A stretch of 64,000 nt of DNA from Gammaproteobacteria bacterium (GTDB lineage: Bacteria; Pseudomonadota; Gammaproteobacteria; Chromatiales; Chromatiaceae), in NCBI GenBank assembly GCA_024227135.1, contig JAAELC010000128.1, forward strand, positions 1-64,000, given 5' to 3'. The stretch's first letter is position 1. The number at the start of each line of letters is the position of its first letter. Positions 38,143-47,769 of the stretch are shown here, one piece after another. Below the pieces are notes generated by a model, which was not told the origin of the DNA, made no database searches, and was given only the letters and a program-made list of their open reading frames with translations. The translations under genes and the position numbers were made by a program.

Positions 38143-41100
38143 TCAAGCGGCGGCACTCTCCTCTTTTACCGCGCCGCCTTTGACCTTCTCCCGCACCGAT
38201 TGAATCACAGCGTAGAACACCGGGACGAATAAGGGCACCATCACCGTTGCCGCTAACATGCCACCGAATACCGCGGTGCCCAGGGAGCGACGACTGGCTG
38301 CCCCGGCACCCATGGCGATCACCAGGGGTATCACTCCCAGAATGAAGGAGAATGCGGTCATCAGCACGGCACGAAAACGCAGACGGGCGGCCGTGACAGC
38401 AGCCTCCAGGATGGGCATGCCCTCCTCCCGCTGGGACTTGGCAAACTCAACGATCAAAATAGCATTCTTGGTTGCCAGCCCCATCAACAACACGATACCC
38501 ACCTGCATGTAGACGTCGTTCTGCAATCCCATCGAACTCTGGGCAACCACGGCACCGAAGATCGCCAGGGGCACTGAGAAGAGCACCGAGATGGGTATGG
38601 ACCAGCTCTCGTACTGGGCCACCAGAAACAGGAAGACGAAAATCAGTGCCATCCCGAATACCACGGGCGCTTGATTGCCCGCCAGGATCTCCTGATAGGC
38701 CTGCCCTGTCCACTCGTAGACATAACCCGGCGGCAGGGTTTCATCTGCCACTTTTTCCATGGTCTGGATGGCCTGACCGGAGCTGAAACCCGGTGCAGGG
38801 GAACCATTGATGGTGATCGAACGATAAATGTTGTAGCGACTGACCATGTCCGGCCCGAGCAACGACTCCGTGGTCACCAGGGTGCGCAAAGGCACCATGT
38901 CCCCCTGATCGTTACGCACATAGAGGTTGTAGATGTTCTCCTCGTTCTGCCGGTATTCTGCATCCGCCTGGGCCAGCACCTGGTAGGTTTTCCCGAATTT
39001 ATTGAAATCGTTGATATAATTCTTGCCGGTCTGGCTGCCCAGGGTATTGAAGATACTGTCCAGGGGCACCCCCATGATCTTCGCTTTCTGTCGTTCGATA
39101 TCCAGGTAAATCTGGGGGACCGAAGCCTTGAAGGTACTGAATACCGCATTCAGCTCCGGCGCTTCGTTCGCCGCGATAACCAGCCCGCCGAGTACCCCCG
39201 CCATGTTGGCCGGAGTATCCCCGGCGGTGGACTGCAGGACGAACTCGAAACCACCGGTGTTGCCCAGACCCGGAATCGGTGGCATCTGGAAGGGGAAGAC
39301 CGTGGCCGAAGCGATGGTGTTGAGCTCCCCACGCAACTTCTGGACGATTCGGGCCTCGTGCATGTCCGGTTCGCCTCGGGCAGCCCAGTCATCCAGCACC
39401 ACGATGGAGAGGCCACCGTTGGAGGCAATACCCTGCTTGAGAATGCTGTACCCGACCACGGAAACGACATCCTGCACACCTTTCTGCTCCGAGAGAATCT
39501 GCTCGACTTCCGCAACCACCGACTGGGTGCGCTGCAATGTGGCACCATCCGGCAACTGGATATCGATCATGAACGCGGCCTGATCTTCAGAAGGCACGAA
39601 GCCGCTGGGCATTTTCTGGAAGAGCACCAGGGTGCCGGCGACGAATCCGGCAAACAACAGCATGATCAGGCCACGCTTGCCCAGCAAGCCGGTGACCCAC
39701 TTCACGTATCCAACGGTGGTCTTGTCGAAAACCCGGTTGAACAGCCCGAAAAAGCCCTTGGTGGCCAGTTCACCGCTACCGGGTTTGAGCAGCGTGGCAC
39801 ACAGCGCCGGGCTGAGGGTCAGTGCATTTACTGAAGAGATGGCAACCGCAATAGAGATTGTTACCGCGAACTGACGATAGAGTTCGCCGGTGAGTCCGGG
39901 AATGAACGCCATGGGGACGAAAACCGCCAGCAACACCAGGGTCGTGGCGATGATGGCACCGGATATCTCTCCCATCGCCTTCTTGGTCGCATCCGGCGGG
40001 CTCATACCATCCGCCATGTGGCGCTGGGTATTCTCCACCACGATGATCGCATCATCGACCACGATGCCGATGGCCAGGATCAACCCGAACAACGTAATCA
40101 TGTTGAGGGAGTAGCCGAGTGCGAGCATCCCGGCGAAGGTACCGATCAGGGAAACAGGGATGGCAATCGAAGGCACCAGGGTGGATCGCCAGTCCTGGAT
40201 AAAAATGAACACCACCAGTACCACCAGTGCAATGGCAATGAACAGTGTCTCTTTCACTTCGTCGATGGAGGCTTGAACGAAGCGGGTGGTATCGTAGGCG
40301 ACTGCGAAATCCAGATCATCGGGGAAGCGTTTGGAAAGCTTCTCCATCTCGGCTTTGACCGCATCCGCCACTTCCAGCGCATTGGCACCCGGCAGCTGAT
40401 AGATAGCCAGTACCACCGCGGGCTTGCCGTTATACAACCCGAAAGCATCGTAAGATTTGGAACCCAGCTCGAGTCGGGCAATGTCCCGCACCCGGACCGT
40501 GGAACCGTCTTCGCCCACCCGGATGATAATGTCACCAAACTGCTCGGTGGTGCTCAATCGCCCCTGGGTTCGCAGGTTGTACTGAAACTGAGAGGCATTG
40601 GTCGAAGGCTGCTGACCCAGCTGCCCGGCGGCCACCTGCACATTCTGTTCCCTGATCGCCGCGGTGACGTCATCGGTGGTCATGCCAAGGGCGGCCAACC
40701 GGTCCGGATTCAGCCAGATGCGCATGCTGTAATCCTGCACCCCGAGTATCGAAGCCTTACCCACCCCGTCGATGCGGGCCAGAGAATCGGTCACGTTGAT
40801 GTTGGCGTAGTTGTTCAGAAACAGGGTGTCGTAAGTTTCTTCAGGAGAGAACAGGTTGACCACCATCAGCATATTGGTTGACTGCTTGGTGGTGGTCAGC
40901 CCCTGGCGCCTGACCTCTTCGGGTAGCTGGGCGGTGGCCTGGGCCACCCGGTTCTGAACATTGACGGTGTTGATGTCCGCATTACTGCCGACCTGAAAGC
41001 TCACCGTCAACGTGTAGCTGCCATCGTTGGCGCTGTTGGAGGACATGTAGATCATCTCCTCCACACCGTTGACCTTGGACTCGATCGGACCAGCCACCGT

Positions 41101-41280
41101 ATCCGAGATGGTCTCTGCATCGGCCCCGGGATAAGTGGCTGAAACCTGAACCTGAGGGGGGGTCAACTCGGGATACTGGGCAATGGGCAGCGCCTGCAGC
41201 GCGACCAGCCCGGCAATGGTGATGACGATGGAAATGACGAAGGCGAACTTCGGCCGGTCGATAAAGAAAGCACTGAACAT
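38143..41280 (-). CDS. RND multidrug efflux pump permease (AcrB/MexB-like), second pair
   Basis: This 1045-residue RND pump is of the HAE1/AcrB type. The N-terminus [24 protein letters not shown] is the classic start, and the length equals AcrB (1049). Two six-helix halves each follow a large periplasmic loop. [24 protein letters not shown] carries the proton-relay Asp pair of helix 4. It exports drugs, dyes and detergents with its adaptor just upstream (three bases between them). No TolC-type gene is nearby. Confidence 0.93.
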   Translation of the reverse strand: MFSAFFIDRPKFAFVISIVITIAGLVALQALPIAQYPELTPPQVQVSATYPGADAETISDTVAGPIESKVNGVEEMIYMSSNSANDGSYTLTVSFQVGSNADINTVNVQNRVAQATAQLPEEVRRQGLTTTKQSTNMLMVVNLFSPEETYDTLFLNNYANINVTDSLARIDGVGKASILGVQDYSMRIWLNPDRLAALGMTTDDVTAAIREQNVQVAAGQLGQQPSTNASQFQYNLRTQGRLSTTEQFGDIIIRVGEDGSTVRVRDIARLELGSKSYDAFGLYNGKPAVVLAIYQLPGANALEVADAVKAEMEKLSKRFPDDLDFAVAYDTTRFVQASIDEVKETLFIAIALVVLVVFIFIQDWRSTLVPSIAIPVSLIGTFAGMLALGYSLNMITLFGLILAIGIVVDDAIIVVENTQRHMADGMSPPDATKKAMGEISGAIIATTLVLLAVFVPMAFIPGLTGELYRQFAVTISIAVAISSVNALTLSPALCATLLKPGSGELATKGFFGLFNRVFDKTTVGYVKWVTGLLGKRGLIMLLFAGFVAGTLVLFQKMPSGFVPSEDQAAFMIDIQLPDGATLQRTQSVVAEVEQILSEQKGVQDVVSVVGYSILKQGIASNGGLSIVVLDDWAARGEPDMHEARIVQKLRGELNTIASATVFPFQMPPIPGLGNTGGFEFVLQSTAGDTPANMAGVLGGLVIAANEAPELNAVFSTFKASVPQIYLDIERQKAKIMGVPLDSIFNTLGSQTGKNYINDFNKFGKTYQVLAQADAEYRQNEENIYNLYVRNDQGDMVPLRTLVTTESLLGPDMVSRYNIYRSITINGSPAPGFSSGQAIQTMEKVADETLPPGYVYEWTGQAYQEILAGNQAPVVFGMALIFVFLFLVAQYESWSIPISVLFSVPLAIFGAVVAQSSMGLQNDVYMQVGIVLLMGLATKNAILIVEFAKSQREEGMPILEAAVTAARLRFRAVLMTAFSFILGVIPLVIAMGAGAASRRSLGTAVFGGMLAATVMVPLFVPVFYAVIQSVREKVKGGAVKEESAAA

Positions 41281-41283
41281 GGA

Positions 41284-42672
41284 CTAGTTCTCCGCTTTAT
41301 CCATCTCGGGTGAAGGAGAAGCCGACTCCTCTGTCTGTTTTTCCGGCGTGCCGGTTTCATCCGACCCGGTCGCTTCTTTTGAATCTCCGGATGCCTCCAT
41401 CCCCGCTGACTCGGATTCGGTTTTCTCCGCCTTACCAGATGCCGCTGTTTCAGTTGTGGACTTTCCCGCCCCTCCAGCTTTACCGCTCTTATCAGCCGCC
41501 GCACCCTTGTCAGCAGCCTCGCCCTGCAGATCGTCATAACCGGGAAGCTCAGCCTCCTTGGGCGCCACTTTCATCCCGGGTCTGACTTTTTGAATACCCT
41601 CGACAACGACGCGCTCATCGGGTTCAAGGCCCTCCCTGACCACCAGCATTCCCTCATGGTGTCTTCCCGTGGTGATCGGACGGCGCTCGATTTTATCGTC
41701 AGGATCGACGACCAGAACGAAGTTCCCGGCCTGATCCTCCTGAACCGATGCCTGGGGAATCATCATTTCGGTTTCCCGCTCGGTGGTTCCCAGAATGGCA
41801 TTAACGAACAGACCCGGAACCAGCAGTTTCTCCGGATTGTCGAATCGCGCCCGTACTGTCACGGAACCGGTTTTGGGATCCACCACGTTGTCCAGGAAGT
41901 CGATCTTCCCTTTGTGATCATAGATCTCTTTATTGGGCAGCCGCAACTCGACTTCAACTTCTGCCCGTTCCACCACTTGATCGGCTTTTTCCCTGGCCCG
42001 TCGCTGTTTGACGTTGAGCAGATCCCGCTCGCTGATACTGAAATTGACGTACATGGGATCCAGTTCCACCAGCCTGGCCAGTTCGCCGCTCTGGGGGCCC
42101 ACCAGGTTTCCAATACTGACCAGGGCCCGCCCGATGCGGCCATGGATAGGCGCCCGGATTTCGGTAAAGGAAAGATCGGTCTTCGCGCCAAGAAGACTGG
42201 CCTCCGCCGCTTTGAGCTCTGCTGCGGCCTGGAGTTTGTTGCTTTCAGCCTCGTCTACTTGCTGCTGGCTGACTGACTGCTTTTTCAGCAGTATCCGATA
42301 ACGTTTCAGATCCTTGTCCGCTTTGCTCAGCGCCGCACTTGCTTTGGCGACGGAGCCTTCTGCGGCAGCCACCTGGGCTTCATAGATGGCAGGATCGATA
42401 GTGAACAGGAGATCCCCGAGATCGACCTCCGCCCCTTCCTCGAAATGTCGCTCCAGCAGATAGCCGCTGACCTGGGCACCCAGGGATACATCGTTGACCG
42501 CTACGGTACGTCCGATAAACTCAAGGGTCTCCCGCACCAGTTGTTTCTCCACTTTGGCAGTCAAAACGCCCGGAGGGGGTGCGGCTGGCGGTTCTTCTTC
42601 GTTCAACAGGTCGCAGGCGCTCAACATCAAGGCAAAGGGTACTATCAGGAGACTGGCAGGCATTCGGGTCAT
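41284..42672 (-). CDS. RND efflux periplasmic adaptor (AcrA-like) with charged C-terminal tail, second pair
   Basis: This lipoprotein adaptor has 462 residues. The signal ends at LMLSACDLLNEEE with the lipidated Cys. Then come the standard lipoyl and coiled-coil parts (RTVAVNDVSLGAQVSGYLLERHFEEGAEV) and the beta-barrel (VYNFSISERDLL-like). The end differs from ordinary AcrA (397): about the last 90 residues form a low-complexity tail rich in E, S, A, K and G (GEAADKGAAADKSGKAGG and onward to PEMDKAEN). Such a tail is not part of the known adaptor fold. It precedes its pump gene by three bases. Confidence 0.88.
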   Translation of the reverse strand: MTRMPASLLIVPFALMLSACDLLNEEEPPAAPPPGVLTAKVEKQLVRETLEFIGRTVAVNDVSLGAQVSGYLLERHFEEGAEVDLGDLLFTIDPAIYEAQVAAAEGSVAKASAALSKADKDLKRYRILLKKQSVSQQQVDEAESNKLQAAAELKAAEASLLGAKTDLSFTEIRAPIHGRIGRALVSIGNLVGPQSGELARLVELDPMYVNFSISERDLLNVKQRRAREKADQVVERAEVEVELRLPNKEIYDHKGKIDFLDNVVDPKTGSVTVRARFDNPEKLLVPGLFVNAILGTTERETEMMIPQASVQEDQAGNFVLVVDPDDKIERRPITTGRHHEGMLVVREGLEPDERVVVEGIQKVRPGMKVAPKEAELPGYDDLQGEAADKGAAADKSGKAGGAGKSTTETAASGKAEKTESESAGMEASGDSKEATGSDETGTPEKQTEESASPSPEMDKAEN

Positions 42673-42754
42673 TGGGTCGATCCGGAGGGTTTCAGTTGAA
42701 CAGATAATCGGGAGTCTATAGTTTACGCTACTTCATGGAAAGCAAAACGGGGCC

Positions 42755-44494
42755 TCAGGCCGGTTCAGCCCCTAACTGGTGCTGGCACAGCTCGGTGTAC
42801 TCTCCACCCCGGTCCAGCAGTACGTCGTGCCGGCCCTGCTCCACGATACGCCCGTCTTTCAGCACCAGAATGCGATCGGCATGCTTAACCGTGGAGAGCC
42901 GATGGGCGATAACCAGCGTGGTACGGTTTTCGGTGAGCCGCTCCAGAGCGGCCTGCACATGGCGTTCCGATTCGGTGTCCAATGCCGATGTAGCCTCGTC
43001 CAGTAAAAGTACCGGTGCATCCTTGATCAGCGCCCTGGCTATGGCCATCCGCTGCCGCTGCCCGCCGGAAAGCCGCACACCGTCCTCACCGATCATGGTG
43101 TCGAATCCCCCGGGTAACTGCTGTATGAATTCTAGCGCATGGGCGTCAGTTGCAGCCCTTACAACTTCGTCATGGCTGACCTTCCGGCCTGCTCCATAGG
43201 CAATATTGGCTGCAACGGTATCATCGAACAGCACCGACTCCTGTCCCACATAAGAGAGACTGCCGCGCAGAGATTCGAGGGTCAGTTCCTGAACGTCCTC
43301 TCCATCCAGTAAAATGGTCCCTTTGACAGGCTGGTAAAATCGGGGAATCAGTGCCGCTACGGTGGTCTTTCCACCGCCCGACCGCCCGACGAGGGCGATC
43401 GTCTCCCCGGGTTCAACATCGAAGCTGATATCTGTCAGGGCATCTTTTTCCGCGGTGGGGTAACGGAACGTGACGTTCCGCAGGGATATTTTACCCTTGA
43501 CCTGTGCCAGCTCCCGTTTACCCAGATCCTGCTCCGGAGTTTGATCGGTCAAATCGAACACGCTTTCGGCCGCGGCGAGTCCCTGCTGCAGCGACTGATT
43601 GATACCCGTCAGCCGCTTGATGGGAGCAAAAATCAAGCCTATCGCGGCAATCAGGGAAACGAACCCACCCACCGACAATGTCCCGGCAATGGTATCGTGG
43701 GTACCCACATAGATGAGTACCGCCAGCATCATGGAGGCGGCCAGTTCCACGGCCGGGGCGTGGGCCATGCCGGCAACGGTGTTCTTGAGGTTGTAGAGCC
43801 TGACCCCGTCTGCCAGTTTCTCGAACCTGGACTGCTCGTAGGCCCGCCCGGCAAAAACCTTGATCAACTTGTGTCCCCGGACGCTCTCTTCCAGCACATG
43901 GGTCATATCACCCATGGTCTCCTGCAGGTTTCGACTGATCCTTCGTAACTTTTTCGCCAGCAGGGAGACCACCAACGCGATCGTAGGCAGCAGCACGAAC
44001 ATGATGGTGGTCAGCAGCCAGTTCAGGTAAATCATGTACCCCAGCAAACCGATAACGATGATGGTATCTTTCACCAGGATGGTGAGCACCTTGGTGGAGG
44101 CCTGAGCCACCTGGTGGACATTAAACGTCACCTTATTGATAAGATTGCCCGTGGAATTGGCATCAAAATAGGCGGTCGGCAAGGTCAGAATACGTTCGAA
44201 CATCTCCCGCCGGAGCACCAGCACCACGCGCCCGGCCACCCATTCAAACGCGACCTTACTGATAAAAGTCATGGAACCCCTTATCAGGAACAGCCCCACC
44301 AGCACGAAGGGTGTCCAGAGAATGACGTCCGGATCCCTGTCCACGAAGGTCCCATCCAGCATCGGCTTGATCAGTGCGGGGATCGTCGGCTCGGTAGCCG
44401 CCAGCAGCATCATCGCGACGATTGCAACGGCAAACTGTCGCCAGAATGGGCGCACGTAGGAAAGCAGGCGGAGATAAAGGTCTTTTCCTGTCAT
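42755..44494 (-). CDS. msbA: Lipid A/LPS export ABC transporter MsbA
   Basis: This fused ABC half-transporter flips lipid A-core across the inner membrane as a homodimer. It has about 579 residues from the ATG at 44494; a TTG at 44530 also opens the frame. Six membrane helices come first. The ATPase carries Walker A VGRSGGGKTTVAAL, signature RLSGGQRQRMAIARAL and Walker B VLLLDEATSALD. MsbA is essential for LPS transport in most gammaproteobacteria. It diverges from the acyl-chain cluster across a 223-base gap, which may reflect a shared role in lipid A-type lipids. Confidence 0.9.
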   Translation of the reverse strand: MTGKDLYLRLLSYVRPFWRQFAVAIVAMMLLAATEPTIPALIKPMLDGTFVDRDPDVILWTPFVLVGLFLIRGSMTFISKVAFEWVAGRVVLVLRREMFERILTLPTAYFDANSTGNLINKVTFNVHQVAQASTKVLTILVKDTIIVIGLLGYMIYLNWLLTTIMFVLLPTIALVVSLLAKKLRRISRNLQETMGDMTHVLEESVRGHKLIKVFAGRAYEQSRFEKLADGVRLYNLKNTVAGMAHAPAVELAASMMLAVLIYVGTHDTIAGTLSVGGFVSLIAAIGLIFAPIKRLTGINQSLQQGLAAAESVFDLTDQTPEQDLGKRELAQVKGKISLRNVTFRYPTAEKDALTDISFDVEPGETIALVGRSGGGKTTVAALIPRFYQPVKGTILLDGEDVQELTLESLRGSLSYVGQESVLFDDTVAANIAYGAGRKVSHDEVVRAATDAHALEFIQQLPGGFDTMIGEDGVRLSGGQRQRMAIARALIKDAPVLLLDEATSALDTESERHVQAALERLTENRTTLVIAHRLSTVKHADRILVLKDGRIVEQGRHDVLLDRGGEYTELCQHQLGAEPA

Positions 44495-44717
44495 GGGATC
44501 GTAGAATTCTCTGGGGGCGGCACGCGACAACAGCGCTTAGCCGGCTATCTTAGAGGCTAACCCCGGTCCCGGACAAGCACTGCTCCAGTTGCCTGAAGAG
44601 CAGCCGGACCATGATGCGGCTGGAAAAAACCGCCTGATTTCTCTATCCTTGCCTATCTTGGCTCGTGCCGATTTCGGTCAGCGCCACCCTGGTGGCCTGC
44701 TTCCTGTGCTTAACTCA

Positions 44718-45485
44718 ATGGAAAATCAACCTTTTTTTGGAAAAGTAGCCCTGGTGACCGGAAGTTCCCGGGGGATTGGGCTCGCTATTGCCACTGCCAT
44801 GGCCCGCGAAGGGGCCGATCTGGTGGTCAATTATCGCCGCAGCGGAAAATCCGTAGAGAAAGCCGAAGCGCTGTGCCAGCAAATCCGGGATATGGGCCGT
44901 CGGGCCATTGCCGTGCAGGGCGACATCTCCGTCAAGGCCGATGTGCAGCGAATGGTCAAAGAGGGAACGGAGGCGATGGGCCGCCTGGACTTTCTGATTC
45001 TGAATGCCGCCATTGCACCTTTCAAGCCCATCGAAAAGCTCTTCGAGAAAGAACTCAAGCAGTTGGTGGGGGTCAATTACACCGGCAACATTCTCTGCCT
45101 CCAGGCGGCCCTGCCCCACCTGGAGAAGACCGACGGAAACATCGTCTTTGTCTCCAGCCTGGGAAGCCGTTTCTACAACACCTCCTACCCGCTGGGGAGT
45201 ATGAAAGCGGCCATGGAAGCGGTAGTCCGGGACTGTGGTGAAAGTCTTCGCGACAGGGGGGTGAATATGAACGGTGTCTGTGCCGGCCTGGTCAAGACAG
45301 ATTCCTTCAAGGTGTTGCGCCAGTTGTGGGAGGGCATCGAACAGATCCCCGAAGAGTTGTTCCTGCAACCGGAAGAAGTTGCCGATGTGGTGACTTTTCT
45401 GTGCTCCCCCTCCGCCAGGGCCATCCGAGGGCAGACTCTCGTGGTGGATCACGGGATGAGCAACCGGCTTTATCACGGCGGCTGA
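44718..45485 (+). CDS. Short-chain dehydrogenase/reductase, FabL-like (candidate enoyl-ACP reductase)
   Basis: This 255-residue NAD(P)H enzyme starts at ATG 44718; the frame is open further upstream without matching sequence. The Rossmann loop is KVALVTGSSRGIGLAIA. The central stretch SSLGSRFYNTSY and the end IRGQTLVVDHGMSN recall FabL (enoyl-ACP reductase III) of Bacillus more than FabG. The Tyr and Lys lie in SYPLGSMKAA with five residues between them, between the three of ordinary reductases and the six of FabL. I infer the enoyl reduction step of the cluster; ketoreduction is an alternative. It is the first gene of the plus-strand run, followed by ACP. Confidence 0.7.
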   Translation: MENQPFFGKVALVTGSSRGIGLAIATAMAREGADLVVNYRRSGKSVEKAEALCQQIRDMGRRAIAVQGDISVKADVQRMVKEGTEAMGRLDFLILNAAIAPFKPIEKLFEKELKQLVGVNYTGNILCLQAALPHLEKTDGNIVFVSSLGSRFYNTSYPLGSMKAAMEAVVRDCGESLRDRGVNMNGVCAGLVKTDSFKVLRQLWEGIEQIPEELFLQPEEVADVVTFLCSPSARAIRGQTLVVDHGMSNRLYHGG

Positions 45486-45558
45486 GGAAGTACCGCCATT
45501 GGATCGCCCTGGGATCGAATCGATTTCCTGTCTATTTATATTTTTTGGGGTTCAGTAG

Positions 45559-46122
45559 ATGAAACAGCAGTTGATAAGCGAAGAAGACGTCATCGTCGAG
45601 ATGAAGAAGGCCCTCGCCGAGACACTTCGTATCGAAGAGGATACCATCCAGCCGGACAGTTCATTGATCAATGACCTGGGAGCCGAGTCACTGGATTTTT
45701 TGGATGTGGTCTATCAGATGGAGCAGACCTTCGGCATCAAGATGGCACGCCACCAGGTCCTGGAGCACGTCGAGGAGCTGTTTGGTGAAGACGAGGCCAT
45801 CGATCCCGACACCGGTGAACTCACCCCGGGTTCGGTAGCCCTTTTAAAATTGCGATTCGGGGAAGAGGGGAACCAGATCGAAGACGGTATGGATATGGAC
45901 GAAGTCCCGACCCTGGTGACCGTACGTTCCATGGCCCGTGCGGTTCTGGATATTCTGGATACCCTGCAGGAGAAATGCGAAAGCTGCGGCGCCACGGAAT
46001 GGAAGCGGGATGGAAACAAGATCGTCTGCGCGGTCTGTGGCGAACCGGGTGTCTTCGAAAATGGTGATGATCTGACCCAGGCCTGGTTAAAGAAAGCCCA
46101 GGAAGAACACAAGCTGTTCTGA
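45559..46122 (+). CDS. Acyl carrier protein with C-terminal zinc ribbon
   Basis: This 187-residue protein joins an ACP to a zinc ribbon. The ACP part has the phosphopantetheine serine at Ser44 in NDLGAESLDFLDVVYQMEQTFGI. This resembles AcpXL of rhizobia, which carries very-long-chain acyl groups for lipid A, more than house-keeping AcpP (whose motif is DSLD). From about residue 75 an acidic linker leads on, and at 140-160 two CxxC pairs (CESCGA and CAVCGEP) form a likely zinc ribbon. Ordinary ACPs are about 80 residues, so the extension is unusual. The start is the ATG at 45559 after GGGG. It would carry the growing chain through this cluster. Confidence 0.85.
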   Translation: MKQQLISEEDVIVEMKKALAETLRIEEDTIQPDSSLINDLGAESLDFLDVVYQMEQTFGIKMARHQVLEHVEELFGEDEAIDPDTGELTPGSVALLKLRFGEEGNQIEDGMDMDEVPTLVTVRSMARAVLDILDTLQEKCESCGATEWKRDGNKIVCAVCGEPGVFENGDDLTQAWLKKAQEEHKLF

Positions 46123-46130
46123 CGTTGACC

Positions 46131-47435
46131 ATGCCAGAGACAACGATGAAACGCCGCATCGTCATTACCGGCTACGGCACCATCAACCCGCTGGGCAAAA
46201 ATGCCCGGGATACCTTCGAGCGTGCCAGCAAAGGGGAATCAGGGATCGACTTCATCAAAGCCTTCGATACCACCGGCCTGCCCTGCCAGGTAGGTGGGGA
46301 GGTCAATGAAGCCTGGCTTGAAGACCTGGAACAGCTCGATCTGTACCGGGAGTCCCGACTGGACAAATTCACCTCCCGGGCGGTGAAGCTGATGACGCTG
46401 GCAACCCACGAGGCGGCGGAGATGGCCTCCCTTGATCAGGTAGTCGATCGCCGCCGGGTCGGTTTTGCCCTGGGGTCACACGGAGAGAATCCCACCATCG
46501 ACGAGATGAAGTTCCTGCACCGCTTCTACAGCAAGGAGAACGGCTGGGATATCCAGGCGCTGGAATCCGCCGGCGGTTACTCGTTCATGAGCCTGCTGCA
46601 GCGCAAACCCGATGTCGCGCCAGCAGTACTTGCGCGGTTGTTCCGATGCGAGAGCAGCAGCGTTTCGGTGGTTTCCGCCTGTGCCGCCGGAGCCCAGGCT
46701 ATCGGCGAAGCCTACCGGCTGATCCAGGACGACAAGTGTGACCTGATGATCGCCGGAGGTTGCGAAGCCACGCTCAACTTTTCCGGCTTTATCGGTTTCG
46801 TCCTGATCAAGGCCATGGCAGAGAAATACGGCACTCCCCAGACGGCCTCCCGCCCCTTTGATCGCAAACGAAATGGATTCGTCATGTCAGAAGGTGCCGG
46901 CGCGGTCATTCTCGAGGAACTCGAGCACGCCAGAGAAAGAGGCGCAACGATTCTGGGGGAACTGAAAGGCTACGGGGATTCAGCCGACGCTTATCGGATC
47001 ACCGACACCCACCCCAAGGGTGAGGGTGCCATGCTGGCCATGCAGAAAGCCATAGCCGATGCGGGACTGGAGCCCGGTGACATCGACTACGTCAACGCCC
47101 ACGGGACGTCCACCACACAAAACGACCTGGTCGAGAGCCGTGCCATCGAAACGGTGTTTGGCGAACATTCGACCACGATCCCGGTCAGTTCCAATAAATC
47201 GATGCTGGGTCATACCATTGCCGCTGCCGGCGCCATCGAATTCATCATGACCCTGATGGGGATTAACAATTCCCTGCTGCTGCCCACTATCAATCACGAG
47301 TTCAAGGATAAGAAATGCCGTCTCGATTACGTGCCCAACGAGGCACGGGAGCAGCATCAGAACAACGCACTTTCCAACTCATTTGGCTTTGGTGGCCAGA
47401 ATGCCAGCCTCTGTATCGGTCGTTTCGAGCCCTAG
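46131..47435 (+). CDS. Beta-ketoacyl-ACP synthase (FabF-like), catalytically complete
   Basis: This 434-residue thiolase-fold condensing enzyme extends an acyl chain by two carbons with malonyl-ACP. From the ATG at 46131 the triad is complete: Cys184 in VSACAAGAQA, His324 in NAHGTSTTQND and His361 in NKSMLGHTIAAAG. The C-terminus NSFGFGGQNASL is also standard. A TTG at 46125 and an ATG at 46146 are other possible starts. It follows ACP closely and is followed by a transposon-like element, then a Cys-less homologue, an arrangement like ketosynthase/chain-length-factor pairs. Confidence 0.9.
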   Translation: MPETTMKRRIVITGYGTINPLGKNARDTFERASKGESGIDFIKAFDTTGLPCQVGGEVNEAWLEDLEQLDLYRESRLDKFTSRAVKLMTLATHEAAEMASLDQVVDRRRVGFALGSHGENPTIDEMKFLHRFYSKENGWDIQALESAGGYSFMSLLQRKPDVAPAVLARLFRCESSSVSVVSACAAGAQAIGEAYRLIQDDKCDLMIAGGCEATLNFSGFIGFVLIKAMAEKYGTPQTASRPFDRKRNGFVMSEGAGAVILEELEHARERGATILGELKGYGDSADAYRITDTHPKGEGAMLAMQKAIADAGLEPGDIDYVNAHGTSTTQNDLVESRAIETVFGEHSTTIPVSSNKSMLGHTIAAAGAIEFIMTLMGINNSLLLPTINHEFKDKKCRLDYVPNEAREQHQNNALSNSFGFGGQNASLCIGRFEP

Positions 47436-47487
47436 CAGCCTGTCCGAGACAGCAACCGATGAAAATTGACCGAAATCGTACCATCCT

Positions 47488-47754
47488 AGTACTCCGTCAA
47501 TGTAATAGTGATGGGTACAGTGAGCTTGTCAGCGTTCATGGCAAGGCGCGCCTCGCAGGCAATGGCCGCTTCCCTTGTCAAGAGGCGCAACGCCGTCCAT
47601 GGGCGCTGACAAGCTCACCCGCAGGGCGTCCCCGTGGGGTCCCGCAGCCGCGTTGCAGTGTTTGGAAAGGGAATGGCCATTCCCTGCACACTGCGCCTTG
47701 CTGCGAAACCCCACGGAAACGCTGTATCCATCAATATCACGTTGACGGAGTACC
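47488..47754. mobile_element. Miniature inverted-repeat element between ketosynthase genes
   Basis: The ends are 33-base terminal inverted repeats: left AGTACTCCGTCAATG... (47488-47520) and right ...TTGACGGAGTACC (47722-47754), 28 of 33 matching. Inside, TGAGCTTGTCAGCG near 47521-47541 is inverted as CGCTGACAAGCTCA near 47605-47618, so a second, inner hairpin is possible. At 267 bases it encodes no transposase, so it is a non-autonomous element of MITE type. It lies between the ketosynthase stop and the next gene, ending 16 bases before that gene's ATG. A decayed relative lies near 23940-24070. Confidence 0.75.
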
Positions 47755-47769
47755 AGTTGGGCCTGCCCT

